A stretch of 64,000 bases of DNA from Woeseiaceae bacterium (GCA_024640345.1 JAHEFD010000003.1:56620-120619), one strand, 5' to 3'. Shown: positions 9,987 to 18,668, counted from the first letter of the stretch. The notes: generated from the sequence alone by a model not told the origin. Numbers and translations: made by a program.

Positions 9987-10065
9987 CCGATGAGCATCCG
10001 GCAAGGGCAGCGAGGGCGCATCGACCAAATCCGGCCTTTGTCGCCCGAAAAAGTATACTGCGCAC

Positions 10066-10935
10066 ATGACCGCGAACAGAGGCACACTGAAGCTTGAGGA
10101 TGTCCGCCGAAGATTCGATCGTGCGGCCCCGCATTTCGCCGCTGCCGATTTCGTGCACCGGGCCGGCTTTGACGGGCTCACCGAGAGACTCGCGCCTCTC
10201 ATATTAAACCCGGCATGGGTTCTCGACCTTGGATCAGCATCGGGGCGCGGTAGCAGGGAGCTCTGTAAAACGTTCAGGAAAAGCCGCGTTATCAGTTTCG
10301 ACCTGTCAGGAGAGATGCTCAAGCTGGCCAGGAACAAGAAACCCTTCCGGTCCGGGCTGACCGAGGTTCAGGGTAATGCCATGCAACTGCCCTTCCAGGC
10401 CGGCAGCATCGACCTCGTGTTCGCGAATCTTTTGTTGCCTTGGATTGTCGACCTGCAGGCTTGCTTCACTGAAATTGCCCGCGTCCTCAGAAAAGGAGGA
10501 GTGTTTGCGTTTGCGACGCTCGGCCCTGACAGTCTCGGGGAACTGCGCAATGCCTGGTCGGTTGACCGCGAATATCATCACGTCAATGACTTTCCCGATA
10601 TGCACGACGTCGGCGATGCACTGCTGCAGGCAAGCCTCTCCGACCCTGTTGTGGATGTCGATCGCCTCGCGGTAACGTACCGGGATGCGGCCACGCTGTA
10701 TCGTGATCTTAGTGCCGGAGGAGCCCGTAACAGTCTCATCAACCGTCGCAAGACCCTGACCGGGAAGGGTCGCTTCAGGAAAATGGAGGAAGAACTTGCC
10801 AGGAGTTTTCATGGCGGAGAGCTGGCACTGAACCTCGAGCTTGTCTACGGACATGCATGGGGGTCAGGACCGCGAAGCAGGGAAGGCGAATACCTTCTCG
10901 ATGCCTCGGCAATAACAAGGCGCTCGCGCCGATAA
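10066..10935 (+). CDS. bioC: BioC-like malonyl-ACP O-methyltransferase
   Basis: A class I SAM-dependent methyltransferase of 289 residues. BioC methylates malonyl-ACP to start pimelate synthesis for biotin. The order of motifs fits BioC: RRRFDRAAPHFAAADFVHR, SAM-binding VLDLGSASGRG, FDLSGEMLKLAR, GNAMQLPFQAGSIDLVFANLLLPW, and FPDMHDVGDALLQA late in the protein. Other bio genes are absent nearby. TATACT at 10054-10059 ends 6 nt before the ATG and there is no Shine-Dalgarno sequence, so a leaderless mRNA is possible. A NDUFAF5-like role is the main alternative. Confidence 0.82.
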   Translation: MTANRGTLKLEDVRRRFDRAAPHFAAADFVHRAGFDGLTERLAPLILNPAWVLDLGSASGRGSRELCKTFRKSRVISFDLSGEMLKLARNKKPFRSGLTEVQGNAMQLPFQAGSIDLVFANLLLPWIVDLQACFTEIARVLRKGGVFAFATLGPDSLGELRNAWSVDREYHHVNDFPDMHDVGDALLQASLSDPVVDVDRLAVTYRDAATLYRDLSAGGARNSLINRRKTLTGKGRFRKMEEELARSFHGGELALNLELVYGHAWGSGPRSREGEYLLDASAITRRSRR

Positions 10936-11249
10936 ATTCCGTGTCATGACCCAGGGCGACTCGATGCCGACCGCGGACATGTAAATGATTGTTATTCTTG
11001 TTTATTTTGGATGCCTCCTGACGCACACACGGGTTTGCATGGTGATACCCCTTTCAGTAAACTTCGCGTGCTTTTCGACCGACGCGCGCCGGATCCTCTC
11101 GCGCCCCACAGAAACTTCAATAATTTCAGATAGTTATCTGAAGTTAGTGGTTCTCGTCGCTGCGTGGACTACCGATTGCCGGCGGAGAGCACTGGATAAG
11201 AAAATGTTTGATCGCGGTGGCCCGGGCCATTCTGCAGGATGAAAATTTA
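10936..11249. other. Gene-free interval upstream of coxB
   Basis: This 314-nt stretch holds no convincing reading frame. It is AT-rich around 10980-11015 and contains a clear dyad at 11125-11142 listed separately. It probably carries the cox operon promoter and control sites, but no convincing -35/-10 pair was recognised. Confidence 0.5.
11125..11142. promoter_or_regulatory. Palindrome upstream of the cox operon
   Basis: TTCAGATA, a GT centre, then TATCTGAA form a perfect 8-bp inverted repeat. Flanking AACTTCA and TGAAGTT, and outer CCAC and GTGG, allow an alternative larger pairing. It lies about 110 nt before the coxB ATG, so it could be an operator for a dimeric regulator of oxidase expression or part of a leader hairpin. 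The cognate protein is unknown. Confidence 0.45.
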
Positions 11250-12068
11250 ATGATTCGAAAATTGTCTACGGGCGTACTCGCGCTGCTACTTGGCGGCAAC
11301 GCTATGGCCGATTGGGCTGTGAACATGCCGAAGGGCGTGACACAGCTCAGCGCCGAGACCTATGAAATCCACATGGTCATTTTCTGGTGGTGTGTTGCGA
11401 TTGCCGTTGTGGTGTTTGGAGCGATGATCTACTCGCTCATCAATCACCGGAAATCCAAGGGTGCTGTGCCGGCTTCCTTCACGCACAGCATGACCGCCGA
11501 GGTTATCTGGACGACGATTCCGGTTGTCATCCTGTTGATCATGGCTGTGCCCTCAGCCGAACTAATGATCAAGCTCGAGGACACGCGTGATCCGGACCTG
11601 ACTGTGGTCATCACGGGTTACCAGTGGAAATGGCACTACTCCTACCAGGGTGAAGACGTCGCTTTCTACAGCTCACTGTCCCGGCCGAGCATGGCAGCAA
11701 GACGCCTGGGCTCGGGAATCGATCCCAGCACCGTTGAGAATTACCTGCTCGATGTCGACAACCGCCTGGTCGTCCCGAAGGACGCAAAAGTTCGCGTGTT
11801 GCTGACATCGAACGACGTCGTGCATTCGTGGTGGGTACCAGACCTGGCCATCAAGAAGGACGCCATTCCTGGTTTCATCAATGAAACCTGGTTCAAGGCC
11901 GAGGTTGCGGGTGTATATCGCGGACAGTGTGCCGAGCTATGTGGCATGGATCACGGCTATATGCCGATTGTTGTTGAAGTGGTCGAGCCGGAGGCTTTTC
12001 AGGCCTGGCTGGACAATGAAAAAGGTGACGCGACGCCCATGGCGAACGTCAACGGAGAACTGAAATGA
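11250..12068 (+). CDS. coxB: Cytochrome c oxidase subunit II (aa3 type)
   Basis: Subunit II accepts electrons from cytochrome c through the binuclear CuA centre. The ATG at 11250 gives a 272-residue protein with a signal sequence (IRKLSTGVLALLLGGNAMA), two transmembrane helices, a periplasmic cupredoxin domain, the GYQWKWHYSY aromatic region and the complete CuA ligand set in HSWWVPD and CAELCGMDHGYMPI. The presence of CuA marks a cytochrome c, not quinol, oxidase. It overlaps coxA by 4 nt (ATGA). Confidence 0.96.
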   Translation: MIRKLSTGVLALLLGGNAMADWAVNMPKGVTQLSAETYEIHMVIFWWCVAIAVVVFGAMIYSLINHRKSKGAVPASFTHSMTAEVIWTTIPVVILLIMAVPSAELMIKLEDTRDPDLTVVITGYQWKWHYSYQGEDVAFYSSLSRPSMAARRLGSGIDPSTVENYLLDVDNRLVVPKDAKVRVLLTSNDVVHSWWVPDLAIKKDAIPGFINETWFKAEVAGVYRGQCAELCGMDHGYMPIVVEVVEPEAFQAWLDNEKGDATPMANVNGELK

Positions 12069-13669
12069 GCAGTGCTGTAGCAGATGCGCATGCGGATCAT
12101 GACGATCACGGTCCGGTAAAAGGCTGGCGCCGCTGGTTATATGCAACCAATCATAAGGACATCGGAACGATGTACCTTATTTTCAGCCTGGTTATGTTCT
12201 TCGCCGGTGGTTCGATGGCATTGATCATCCGCACCGAGTTATTTTCGCCCGGGCTGCAATTCGTCATCCCTTCATTCTTCAACCAGATGACCACGATGCA
12301 CGCGCTGATCATGGTCTTCGGTGCCGTGATGCCGGCTTTTGTCGGCCTGGCGAACTGGATGATACCGATGATGATCGGTGCGCCTGATATGGCCCTGCCG
12401 CGAATGAACAACTGGTCGTTCTGGATTTTGCCGGTCGCGTTCAGCATCCTCGGCTCCACCCTGTTCATGTCGGGTGGTGCGCCCGCAAGCGGCTGGACGA
12501 TGTATCCCCCGCTGGTTCTGCAAACTGGCGACGCGTTCCCGTTCCTGATCTTCTCGGTGCACCTGATGGGATTGTCATCCATCATGGGCGCGATCAACGT
12601 CATCGTAACAATCATCAACATGCGCGCGCCGGACATGACGCTGTTGAAGATGCCCATGTTCGTCTGGACCTGGCTCATTACAGCTTACCTGTTGCTTGCT
12701 GTAATGCCGGTGCTTGCCGGGGCGGTAACGATGCTGCTGACCGATCAGTTCTTTGGTACCAGTTTCTTCCTCGCAGCCGGTGGCGGCGACCCCGTCATGT
12801 TCCAGCACATCTTCTGGTTCTTCGGCCATCCCGAGGTTTACATCATGATCCTGCCCGCCTTCGGCGTCGTATCCGAGATCATTCCGACGTTTTCGAGGAA
12901 GCCACTTTTCGGTCATGATTCGATGGTTTATGCCGCGTCAAGCATCGCATTTCTCTCGTTCATCGTCTGGGCGCACCATATGTTCACCGTGGGTATGCCG
13001 CTGACCGGCCAGATGTTCTTCATGTTTGCCACGATGCTTATTGCCGTGCCAACCGGAGTAAAAGTCTTTAACTGGACAGCAACCATGTGGAAGGGCGCGA
13101 TGACGTTCGAGACACCCATGTTGTTCTCGCTAGGGTTCCTGTTCCTCTTTACGATCGGTGGATTTTCCGGCCTGATGCTCGCCATCGCGCCGGCCGACAT
13201 CCAGTACCACGACTCCTATTTCGTGGTCGCACACTTCCATTACGTTCTTGTCCCGGGTTCGATATTCGGCCTGATGGCGGCCGTGTATTATTGGATGCCG
13301 AAGTGGACCGGCCATTACTACAACGAAAGCCTGGGCAAGCTGCATTTCTGGTTATCGACGATTTTCGTCAACGTGACCTTTTTCCCGATGCATTTCCTCG
13401 GACTGGCCGGCATGCCACGACGCATCCCCGATTACTCCACGCAGTTTGCGGATTTCAATTCAATCGCCAGTGTCGGCGCAATCGGCTTTGGCCTGTCGCA
13501 ACTTCTTTTCGTATATGTCGTGATTCAATGTGTCCGCAAGAAGGGAACGGTGGCCAGCCAGGAAGTCTGGGACAGCCCGCGTGGTCTCGAATGGACAGTG
13601 CCTTCCCCGGCGCCGTACCACACATTCGAAACGCCACCGAGAATCTCGTCGGATACATCATTTTCATGA
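12065..13669 (+). CDS. coxA: Cytochrome c oxidase subunit I (aa3 type)
   Basis: The catalytic haem-copper subunit, 534 residues and about 12 transmembrane helices. Visible features include WFFGHPEVYIMILPAFG (CuB histidine and the cross-linked tyrosine), the WAHHMF pair of CuB histidines, and HDSYFVVAHFHYVLV with haem ligands. The Glu of the D-channel type A1 motif is part of GHPEVYI. It is translated in a tight operon from coxB and overlaps the next small gene by 4 nt. Confidence 0.97.
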   Translation: MSSAVADAHADHDDHGPVKGWRRWLYATNHKDIGTMYLIFSLVMFFAGGSMALIIRTELFSPGLQFVIPSFFNQMTTMHALIMVFGAVMPAFVGLANWMIPMMIGAPDMALPRMNNWSFWILPVAFSILGSTLFMSGGAPASGWTMYPPLVLQTGDAFPFLIFSVHLMGLSSIMGAINVIVTIINMRAPDMTLLKMPMFVWTWLITAYLLLAVMPVLAGAVTMLLTDQFFGTSFFLAAGGGDPVMFQHIFWFFGHPEVYIMILPAFGVVSEIIPTFSRKPLFGHDSMVYAASSIAFLSFIVWAHHMFTVGMPLTGQMFFMFATMLIAVPTGVKVFNWTATMWKGAMTFETPMLFSLGFLFLFTIGGFSGLMLAIAPADIQYHDSYFVVAHFHYVLVPGSIFGLMAAVYYWMPKWTGHYYNESLGKLHFWLSTIFVNVTFFPMHFLGLAGMPRRIPDYSTQFADFNSIASVGAIGFGLSQLLFVYVVIQCVRKKGTVASQEVWDSPRGLEWTVPSPAPYHTFETPPRISSDTSFS

Positions 13670-13791
13670 CGCCGGATGTCAACATGGACGACTCAACCAG
13701 AAAGGGTATTCGCAAGACAGCGATTATCCTGACGCTGATAGCACTCGCGTTTTATGGTGGATTTATCCTGATGGGCGTTCTGCGGGCCTGA
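13666..13791 (+). CDS. Small single-helix cytochrome oxidase-associated protein
   Basis: A 41-residue protein starting at the ATG that overlaps the coxA stop (ATGA). It has a basic N-terminal half (DDSTRKGIRKTA) and one transmembrane segment (IILTLIALAFYGGFILMGVL). Proteins of this size and place, between coxA and ctaG, are annotated in many proteobacteria as cytochrome oxidase small assembly protein. The role is inferred from position and length only. Confidence 0.82.
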   Translation: MTPDVNMDDSTRKGIRKTAIILTLIALAFYGGFILMGVLRA

Positions 13792-13797
13792 CACATC

Positions 13798-14412
13798 ATG
13801 CAAAAATCCGGACAACCTGAACCAATCAGTACGAAGGCGCTGTCGTTTCGGCTCCTGGCGCTGGCCGTCGCTATGTTTGGATTCGGCTTCCTGCTGGTAC
13901 CGATCTATGACGCATTTTGCGAGGTCACGGGCTTCGGCGGGAAGACGGCAAATTCGGCCGCTGTCGATGTCGTAGAAATGGTCGATCAAGATCGTGAGCT
14001 CAAGCTCGAGTTCGTTACAACGGTCAATCAATACGCGCCATGGGAGTTTCATTCATCTGTGGATAGCATGACTGTTCATCCCGGCGGTATCTACGAGGCC
14101 ACTTTTATTGCGCGCAATCTGACAGACAAACACAAGATTGCCCAGGCGGTTCCCAGCGTCGCACCGCAACAAGCCGCAAGCTTTTTCAAAAAGCTCGAAT
14201 GTTTTTGCTTTACCACGCAAGAGTTTTTGCCTGGTGAGGAAAAGGAAATGCCGGTTCGATTTATCGTCGACTCGGACCTTCCAGATTACATAGACACAAT
14301 TACACTTTCATACACGTTTTTCGATACCGCCAGGCTGACCGATGAGTCCGCAGAAATGGCGCACCCGGAACACTCAGCCAGCAAAACCGGAAGTCACAAT
14401 GTCACACGCTGA
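13798..14412 (+). CDS. ctaG: Cytochrome c oxidase copper chaperone CtaG/Cox11
   Basis: Delivers copper to the CuB site of subunit I. The 204-residue protein has one N-terminal membrane anchor ([23 protein letters not shown]) and a periplasmic immunoglobulin-like domain with the copper-binding CFCF motif in [26 protein letters not shown] and PVRFIVD are also family hallmarks. Its last 14 nt overlap coxC. Confidence 0.95.
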   Translation: MQKSGQPEPISTKALSFRLLALAVAMFGFGFLLVPIYDAFCEVTGFGGKTANSAAVDVVEMVDQDRELKLEFVTTVNQYAPWEFHSSVDSMTVHPGGIYEATFIARNLTDKHKIAQAVPSVAPQQAASFFKKLECFCFTTQEFLPGEEKEMPVRFIVDSDLPDYIDTITLSYTFFDTARLTDESAEMAHPEHSASKTGSHNVTR

Positions 14413-15265
14413 AGATCGCTATTACGTACCCCATGGCAGCCATTGGCCTGTCGTTGGTTCCACAGGACTGTTTTTCCTAATGGTCGGTGTATCGGTTTGG
14501 TTGAACGGTGCCGATACCGGTTTCTGGATAATGATGAGCGGTGCCGCAATCGTTATCTTCATGCTGATCGGCTGGTTTGGCGAAGTTATCGGGGAAAGCG
14601 AGGCCGGTCGTTACAACAACCAGGTCGACATGTCATTTCGCATGGGAATGTTCTGGTTCATTTTCTCGGAAGTCATGTTCTTCTCGGCATTTTTCGGCGC
14701 ATTGTTTTATGCGAGAAACATGTCCGTGCCTTGGCTTGGCGGTGACAGCAACAATTTCTTTACCAATTTGCTCGTCTGGAGTGGCTTCGAAAATACATGG
14801 CCAACCAATGGCCCCGGCAATGTCGGTGGAGATTTCGAAGCAATGGGCCCGTTTGGCCTGCCGCTCATCAATACCGCGATCCTGATGACCAGCAGTGTGA
14901 CGGTGACGATCGCCCATCACGCGCTGATTAACGGCCAGCGCAACCTGCTGAAGGTGTTCCTCGCGGCGACATTCCTGCTCGGCTTTTTCTTCGTTTTTCT
15001 GCAGGCCGAGGAGTACATCGAAGCGTATCAACACATGAACCTGAAATTGTCGTCAGGCATTTACGGTTCCACGTTTTTCATGTTGACAGGTTTTCATGGC
15101 ATGCACGTCACCATTGGCGCGATCATGCTGACTATTATCTGGCTACGCGTTATGAAAGGGCATTTTACACCCGATCGACATTTCGCCTTCGAGGCAACAG
15201 CGTGGTACTGGCATTTCGTCGACGTCGTGTGGATTGGCCTGTACGTATTTGTTTACTGGATGTGA
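14399..15265 (+). CDS. coxC: Cytochrome c oxidase subunit III
   Basis: A seven-helix subunit that stabilises the oxidase core and the proton-uptake path. The ATG at 14399 ([18 protein letters not shown]) gives 288 residues; an open frame extends upstream to 14342 but lies inside ctaG. Signature stretches include [16 protein letters not shown], the long insert with [13 protein letters not shown], and [15 protein letters not shown] with [15 protein letters not shown] at the C-terminus. It is the last gene of the coxB-A-C block. Confidence 0.95.
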   Translation: MSHAEDRYYVPHGSHWPVVGSTGLFFLMVGVSVWLNGADTGFWIMMSGAAIVIFMLIGWFGEVIGESEAGRYNNQVDMSFRMGMFWFIFSEVMFFSAFFGALFYARNMSVPWLGGDSNNFFTNLLVWSGFENTWPTNGPGNVGGDFEAMGPFGLPLINTAILMTSSVTVTIAHHALINGQRNLLKVFLAATFLLGFFFVFLQAEEYIEAYQHMNLKLSSGIYGSTFFMLTGFHGMHVTIGAIMLTIIWLRVMKGHFTPDRHFAFEATAWYWHFVDVVWIGLYVFVYWM

Positions 15266-15568
15266 CGGGTAAAAGTTACCGGGAGCGCTAAAGATCACAG
15301 ATTCGCCGGGAGCGAATCTGGACGCCTTCAGGCGCCTTCGCAAAGCGAAGGTCTCGACCAGGATGGTCGAGATCAATCCGCAGCTTTCTGAGGTTTACGT
15401 TTGAGCGATTTGGGCCTAAAGGATGTACGCGATGATTTTTCGGGCGAGAGCGCTTGAAATTAAAAGCTCGCAGTAGCAAAACCGAATCGGTTCACCATTT
15501 GTTCTGGCGAACGACTTGACAGGCTTTGATCCATAGCAATTCGTACGGGGCAAAGGAACCGTCTCACT
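15266..15568. other. Gene-free interval after coxC
   Basis: About 300 nt with no convincing gene on either strand. Its first part holds the four-hairpin array at 15298-15372. The rest is unremarkable; a TTGACA at 15516-15521 lacks a matching -10. Confidence 0.5.
15298..15372 (+). repeat. Four tandem hairpins after coxC
   Basis: Four adjacent inverted repeats: a 9-bp stem 298-306/312-320 with loop CGGGA; a short CGCC/GGCG stem with loop TTCA at 15323-15334; a perfect 7-bp stem CCTTCGC/GCGAAGG at 15335-15351; and a perfect 9-bp stem TCTCGACCA/TGGTCGAGA at 15352-15372 with loop GGA. The last resembles a CsrA/RsmA binding hairpin (ACCA-GGA-TGGT). No T-run follows, so this is not a simple intrinsic terminator. 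It may stabilise or regulate the cox mRNA 3' end, or be a chromosomal repeat. Confidence 0.7.
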
Positions 15569-15769
15569 TTACGACGACGAATTGGGAAAGATCCAGCCCT
15601 GGAAATAGCCAAACAGCAGAAAGCCGATTAATACGGCTGATAACAGGACGCGAATTTTAAGCGCCGTGAGGACGCGGGCGGATCCCTGATCATCTTTTGC
15701 CAGGAACCAGAGTCCGGAGCCAAGGCTTATCATTATCGCCAGCAATATAATGAGCAGTACGAGTTTCAT
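15569..15769 (-). CDS. DUF2909 family small membrane protein
   Basis: A 66-residue protein with two transmembrane helices (LVLLIILLAIMISLGSGLWFL and VLLSAVLIGFLLFGYFQGW) joined by a short polar loop containing KDDQGSARVLTALKIR. Size, two-helix layout and location inside the cox assembly cluster match DUF2909 (twin-transmembrane) proteins found beside SURF1. It is divergent from SURF1. The function is unknown. Confidence 0.8.
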   Translation of the reverse strand: MKLVLLIILLAIMISLGSGLWFLAKDDQGSARVLTALKIRVLLSAVLIGFLLFGYFQGWIFPNSSS

Positions 15770-15814
15770 CAGACCGGTTAATATCCGAATTACGACAAAG
15801 CGCGAGAGTATATC

Positions 15815-16546
15815 GTGATCGAAGATCTAATGGAGAAGCCGCTCATTCGAAAATTTGTTCCGCCGATTGCGGGACTGATCTTCTTTGTCTTGTTCATTTC
15901 ACTTGCTTTCTGGCAACTGGACAGGGCCGCCGAGAAAGTGGCCATGCTGGAGCTGTTTGAGGGTGATGCGCCCTTTTCGAGGGTGACTAACTTTGAATCG
16001 CTCGAGGAATTCGACCGTATTCAACTGGACGGCCGGTTCCTTACCGACCGACAGATCCTGATTGACAATATCGTGGTGAATTCCCGGCCAGGGTATTACG
16101 TCATAACGCCATTCAAACCCAACTCGAATCATCCCCTGCTGCTGGTCAACCGTGGCTGGATCCGGAAATCCGGACCGGCGGGAGAAATACCACCGCTGGA
16201 TGTCGACGATGAACTGAGAACAGTACGGGGACTTGTAGGGCACCTGCCAAGAGTCGCTATTCGGCCGGGCGAGGCTTTCGAAGGTTCGGATGACTGGCCG
16301 CGGATCGCCGTCTATCCGAATCGGGATGAAGTTGCGGCGGAACTCGGCGAGGCGCTGTTACCAGCGCTGCTGCTGCTGAACCCGGACGACAAAGATGGCT
16401 TCGTGAGGCAATGGCAGCCCAACGTCAGTGGACCAATGACTCATTACGGATATGCATTCCAGTGGTTTGCAATGGCGATGGCCATTGTCGCAATTTTCAT
16501 CTGGAACCTGCGAAAAGGACGACGACGTGACAAAACAACTGGGTAA
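15815..16546 (+). CDS. SURF1 family cytochrome oxidase assembly protein
   Basis: SURF1/Shy1 proteins bind haem a and help insert it into subunit I. The 243-residue product has the two-helix topology of the family: an N-terminal helix ending in FWQLDRAAEK and a C-terminal helix after THYGYAFQWFAMAMAI. The intervening periplasmic domain has GRFL, PGYYVITPF and VNRGWI. A GTG at 15815 opens the frame; the ATG at 15830 (MEKPLIRKF) is an equally good start. Confidence 0.92.
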   Translation: MIEDLMEKPLIRKFVPPIAGLIFFVLFISLAFWQLDRAAEKVAMLELFEGDAPFSRVTNFESLEEFDRIQLDGRFLTDRQILIDNIVVNSRPGYYVITPFKPNSNHPLLLVNRGWIRKSGPAGEIPPLDVDDELRTVRGLVGHLPRVAIRPGEAFEGSDDWPRIAVYPNRDEVAAELGEALLPALLLLNPDDKDGFVRQWQPNVSGPMTHYGYAFQWFAMAMAIVAIFIWNLRKGRRRDKTTG

Positions 16547-17099
16547 AGGCGGCCGACTTCAGATTGCGATCATTGCGCTGGTCTTTTTTGGTCCGCTGAT
16601 CTTTGCGACCTGGATGTATATGTCCGGCCAGCTTCGGCCGACCGGAAGGACCAACCATGGCGAACTTTTGACACCCATCGTTAACCTGGCGGAGACCGTC
16701 GGGGATTCTCCGTTTCTTTCCGCAACTGATGCACCCTGGCGCCTGGTGTACGCTAATGAGGCAACTTGTGACGATCCCTGCAGTGAGGCGCTTTACAGGC
16801 TCCGCCAGATCCGGCTAATGCTGGGCAAGGATATGGACCGGGTGGGCCGCGTCTTCTTGCACGGTGATTCTCTGCCGGATAAAGTGTTTCTCAATGACCA
16901 GCACCGGGGCCTGATAACTATAAATGACAGGGCTCTCGGCGCATTGCTGGAAGAGAGGCTACCGAAAGAGGTACCACCGGGGGGAATCTACCTGGTTGAC
17001 CCGCTCGATAACCTGATAATGTACTTTTCCCCGGATGTTTCGCCGGGCGACATGGCAGATGACCTGAAACATTTGCTGGAGCTGTCCCGAATAGGGTGA
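16527..17099 (+). CDS. SCO-like membrane-anchored thioredoxin-fold protein
   Basis: A 190-residue protein with an N-terminal membrane anchor (LQIAIIALVFFGPLIFATWMY) and a periplasmic thioredoxin-like domain. CDDPCSEALYRLRQIR gives the CxxxC pair typical of SCO/SenC copper proteins, and YLVDPLDNLIMYF matches the later beta strands, although the classical conserved His is not obvious. The GTG at 16527 overlaps SURF1 by 20 nt and follows AAAGGAC. Between SURF1 and ctaB a cytochrome oxidase assembly role (copper or thiol handling) is likely. Confidence 0.75.
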   Translation: MTKQLGKGGRLQIAIIALVFFGPLIFATWMYMSGQLRPTGRTNHGELLTPIVNLAETVGDSPFLSATDAPWRLVYANEATCDDPCSEALYRLRQIRLMLGKDMDRVGRVFLHGDSLPDKVFLNDQHRGLITINDRALGALLEERLPKEVPPGGIYLVDPLDNLIMYFSPDVSPGDMADDLKHLLELSRIG

Positions 17100-17103
17100 C
17101 CAC

Positions 17104-18003
17104 GTGACCACAAGCACGCTGCAACAAGGTATTCAATGGCGCGACTACTATGAGCTGACAAAGCCCAAGGTCGTGATGTTGATTGTCTTCACGGCAATTG
17201 TCGGCATGGTGCTCGCGGTTCCCGGCTGGCCCGGAATGACCCCTCTCGTTATCGGTTCGCTGGGTATCGGCCTCGCTGCCTCGTCGGCGGCCGTCATTAA
17301 TCACGTCCTGGATGCGCGCATCGATGTGCAGATGTCGCGGACCCATAACCGTCCCCTCCCGCAGGGAAAATTGCTTGAAGCGAATGCATTGTTTTTCGCG
17401 ATTGTGCTGTGCGTCATCTCGATGCTGTTGCTATGGTTTGTGATCAATCCACTGACAGCGATCCTGACTTTCTTTTCGCTGATTGGCTACGCGATCATTT
17501 ATACCGTGTATCTGAAACGGTCAACACCTCAGAACATCGTCATTGGTGGTGCAGCCGGCGCAGCTCCGCCCATCCTCGGCTGGACTGCCGTCACCGGCGA
17601 GATTCACAGCGATGCTCTGCTCCTGTTCCTGATTGTCTTCACGTGGACGCCGCCGCATTTCTGGGCGCTCGCGATCGCGAAAAAAGACGACTACGAGCGG
17701 GTTGGCATTCCAATGCTGCCGGTGACGCACGGCAATGAATTTACCCGCCAGTACATCCTGCTCTACACAATCCTGATGGTGGTGGTCACGATCATTCCCT
17801 ACCTGTCAGGCATGAGCGGGCTGATTTATCTCGTGTCCGCGCTGATCCTGGGCGGCATGTTCCTCAGATACGCCATCCGCCTGAAGAGTGATGACGGCGT
17901 CGAGCTGCCGATGAAGCTGTTCAGATTCTCCATCAATTACCTGATGATTCTGTTCGCAGCATTGTTGATCGACCACTATTTCATCCTCCGCCTTTCCCTT
18001 TAA
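17104..18003 (+). CDS. ctaB: Protohaem IX farnesyltransferase (haem o synthase)
   Basis: A UbiA-superfamily membrane enzyme that converts haem b to haem o. The 299-residue protein has the family motifs NHVLDARIDVQMSRTHNRPLP and the second Asp-containing loop KKDDYERVGIPMLPVTHG, with about nine helices. It starts at a GTG 4 nt after the preceding gene. In most aa3 clusters ctaA (haem a synthase) sits directly before ctaB; here it is missing. Confidence 0.93.
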   Translation: MTTSTLQQGIQWRDYYELTKPKVVMLIVFTAIVGMVLAVPGWPGMTPLVIGSLGIGLAASSAAVINHVLDARIDVQMSRTHNRPLPQGKLLEANALFFAIVLCVISMLLLWFVINPLTAILTFFSLIGYAIIYTVYLKRSTPQNIVIGGAAGAAPPILGWTAVTGEIHSDALLLFLIVFTWTPPHFWALAIAKKDDYERVGIPMLPVTHGNEFTRQYILLYTILMVVVTIIPYLSGMSGLIYLVSALILGGMFLRYAIRLKSDDGVELPMKLFRFSINYLMILFAALLIDHYFILRLSL

Positions 18004-18050
18004 CGGCGCTTAGCTGGCCTTCCCCAGTTCTCAGTTTTACGAAGTCACGC

Positions 18051-18078
18051 TTGTGAATTGAGCGCTCGTCACTACACT
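18051..18078 (+). promoter_or_regulatory. Sigma-70-like promoter of the ECF sigma gene
   Basis: TTGTGA (18051-18056), a 16-nt spacer and TACACT (18073-18078). The -10 ends 8 nt before the ATG at 18087 and no Shine-Dalgarno sequence is present, so the transcript would start at or next to the start codon and be leaderless. Confidence 0.5.
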
Positions 18079-18086
18079 CGGGCGTT

Positions 18087-18638
18087 ATGAGTCCCTCGGA
18101 TCACAACCAGCATGCCAGTTTCGATGCGCTGATCAGGCCGCACCTGGATCGCCTGTACCGGCTGTCCTACCGGCTGGCGGGCAACAAGCATGACGCGGAA
18201 GACCTGTTTCAGGACGTGCTGATCAAGGTCTATCCACGTATCGACGAACTCATCGAGATCGAAGAACCCGGATCATGGTTGTGCCGTGTGATGTACAACC
18301 ATTTCATCGACAACCGACGCCGCTTTGCGCGCCTCAGGCTGGTTGCCTTAACCGAGGATCAGCTGCCCGGCAAGAGCCTGGATACATTGCCGGGAAACCT
18401 CGACCCCGCCCGTGACGCCGAGCAGCGAGATAACATAATGCAGCTGGAAAATGCGCTGAATACCTTGAGTGACGAACATCGACTGGTGGTCATGCTGCAT
18501 GATTGCGAGGGCTATAAACTTAAGGAAATACAATATGTTACCGGGACCCCGGTGGGCACCCTCAAGTCCCGATTGCACCGCGCCAGGGCCAGGCTGCAGG
18601 AAATCTTGGTTGTTGATGGAACCAATTCAGATGCCTGA
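18087..18638 (+). CDS. ECF-type RNA polymerase sigma factor
   Basis: A 183-residue extracytoplasmic-function sigma factor with only regions 2 and 4. Region 2 runs from FDALIRPHLDRLYRLSYRLAG through AEDLFQDVLIKVY and VMYNHFIDNRRR (about residues 10-80). Region 4 has LNTLSDEHRLVVMLHDCEGYKLKEI and VGTLKSRLHRARARLQ (about 120-175). The next gene is its probable anti-sigma factor, and the third encodes a hyperacidic exported protein, so the three form one regulatory unit closed by a strong terminator. The inducing signal is unknown. Confidence 0.92.
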   Translation: MSPSDHNQHASFDALIRPHLDRLYRLSYRLAGNKHDAEDLFQDVLIKVYPRIDELIEIEEPGSWLCRVMYNHFIDNRRRFARLRLVALTEDQLPGKSLDTLPGNLDPARDAEQRDNIMQLENALNTLSDEHRLVVMLHDCEGYKLKEIQYVTGTPVGTLKSRLHRARARLQEILVVDGTNSDA

Positions 18639-18668
18639 GCGTGTTTGCATGTAACGAGGATGGAAACA

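Noticed and set aside
10980..11010. AT-rich tract before coxB as a Fur box
   Set aside because: Only about half of the 19 consensus positions match.
10985..11242. 85-residue frame upstream of coxB
   Set aside because: Overlaps the likely regulatory region, has no ribosome binding site or family sequence.
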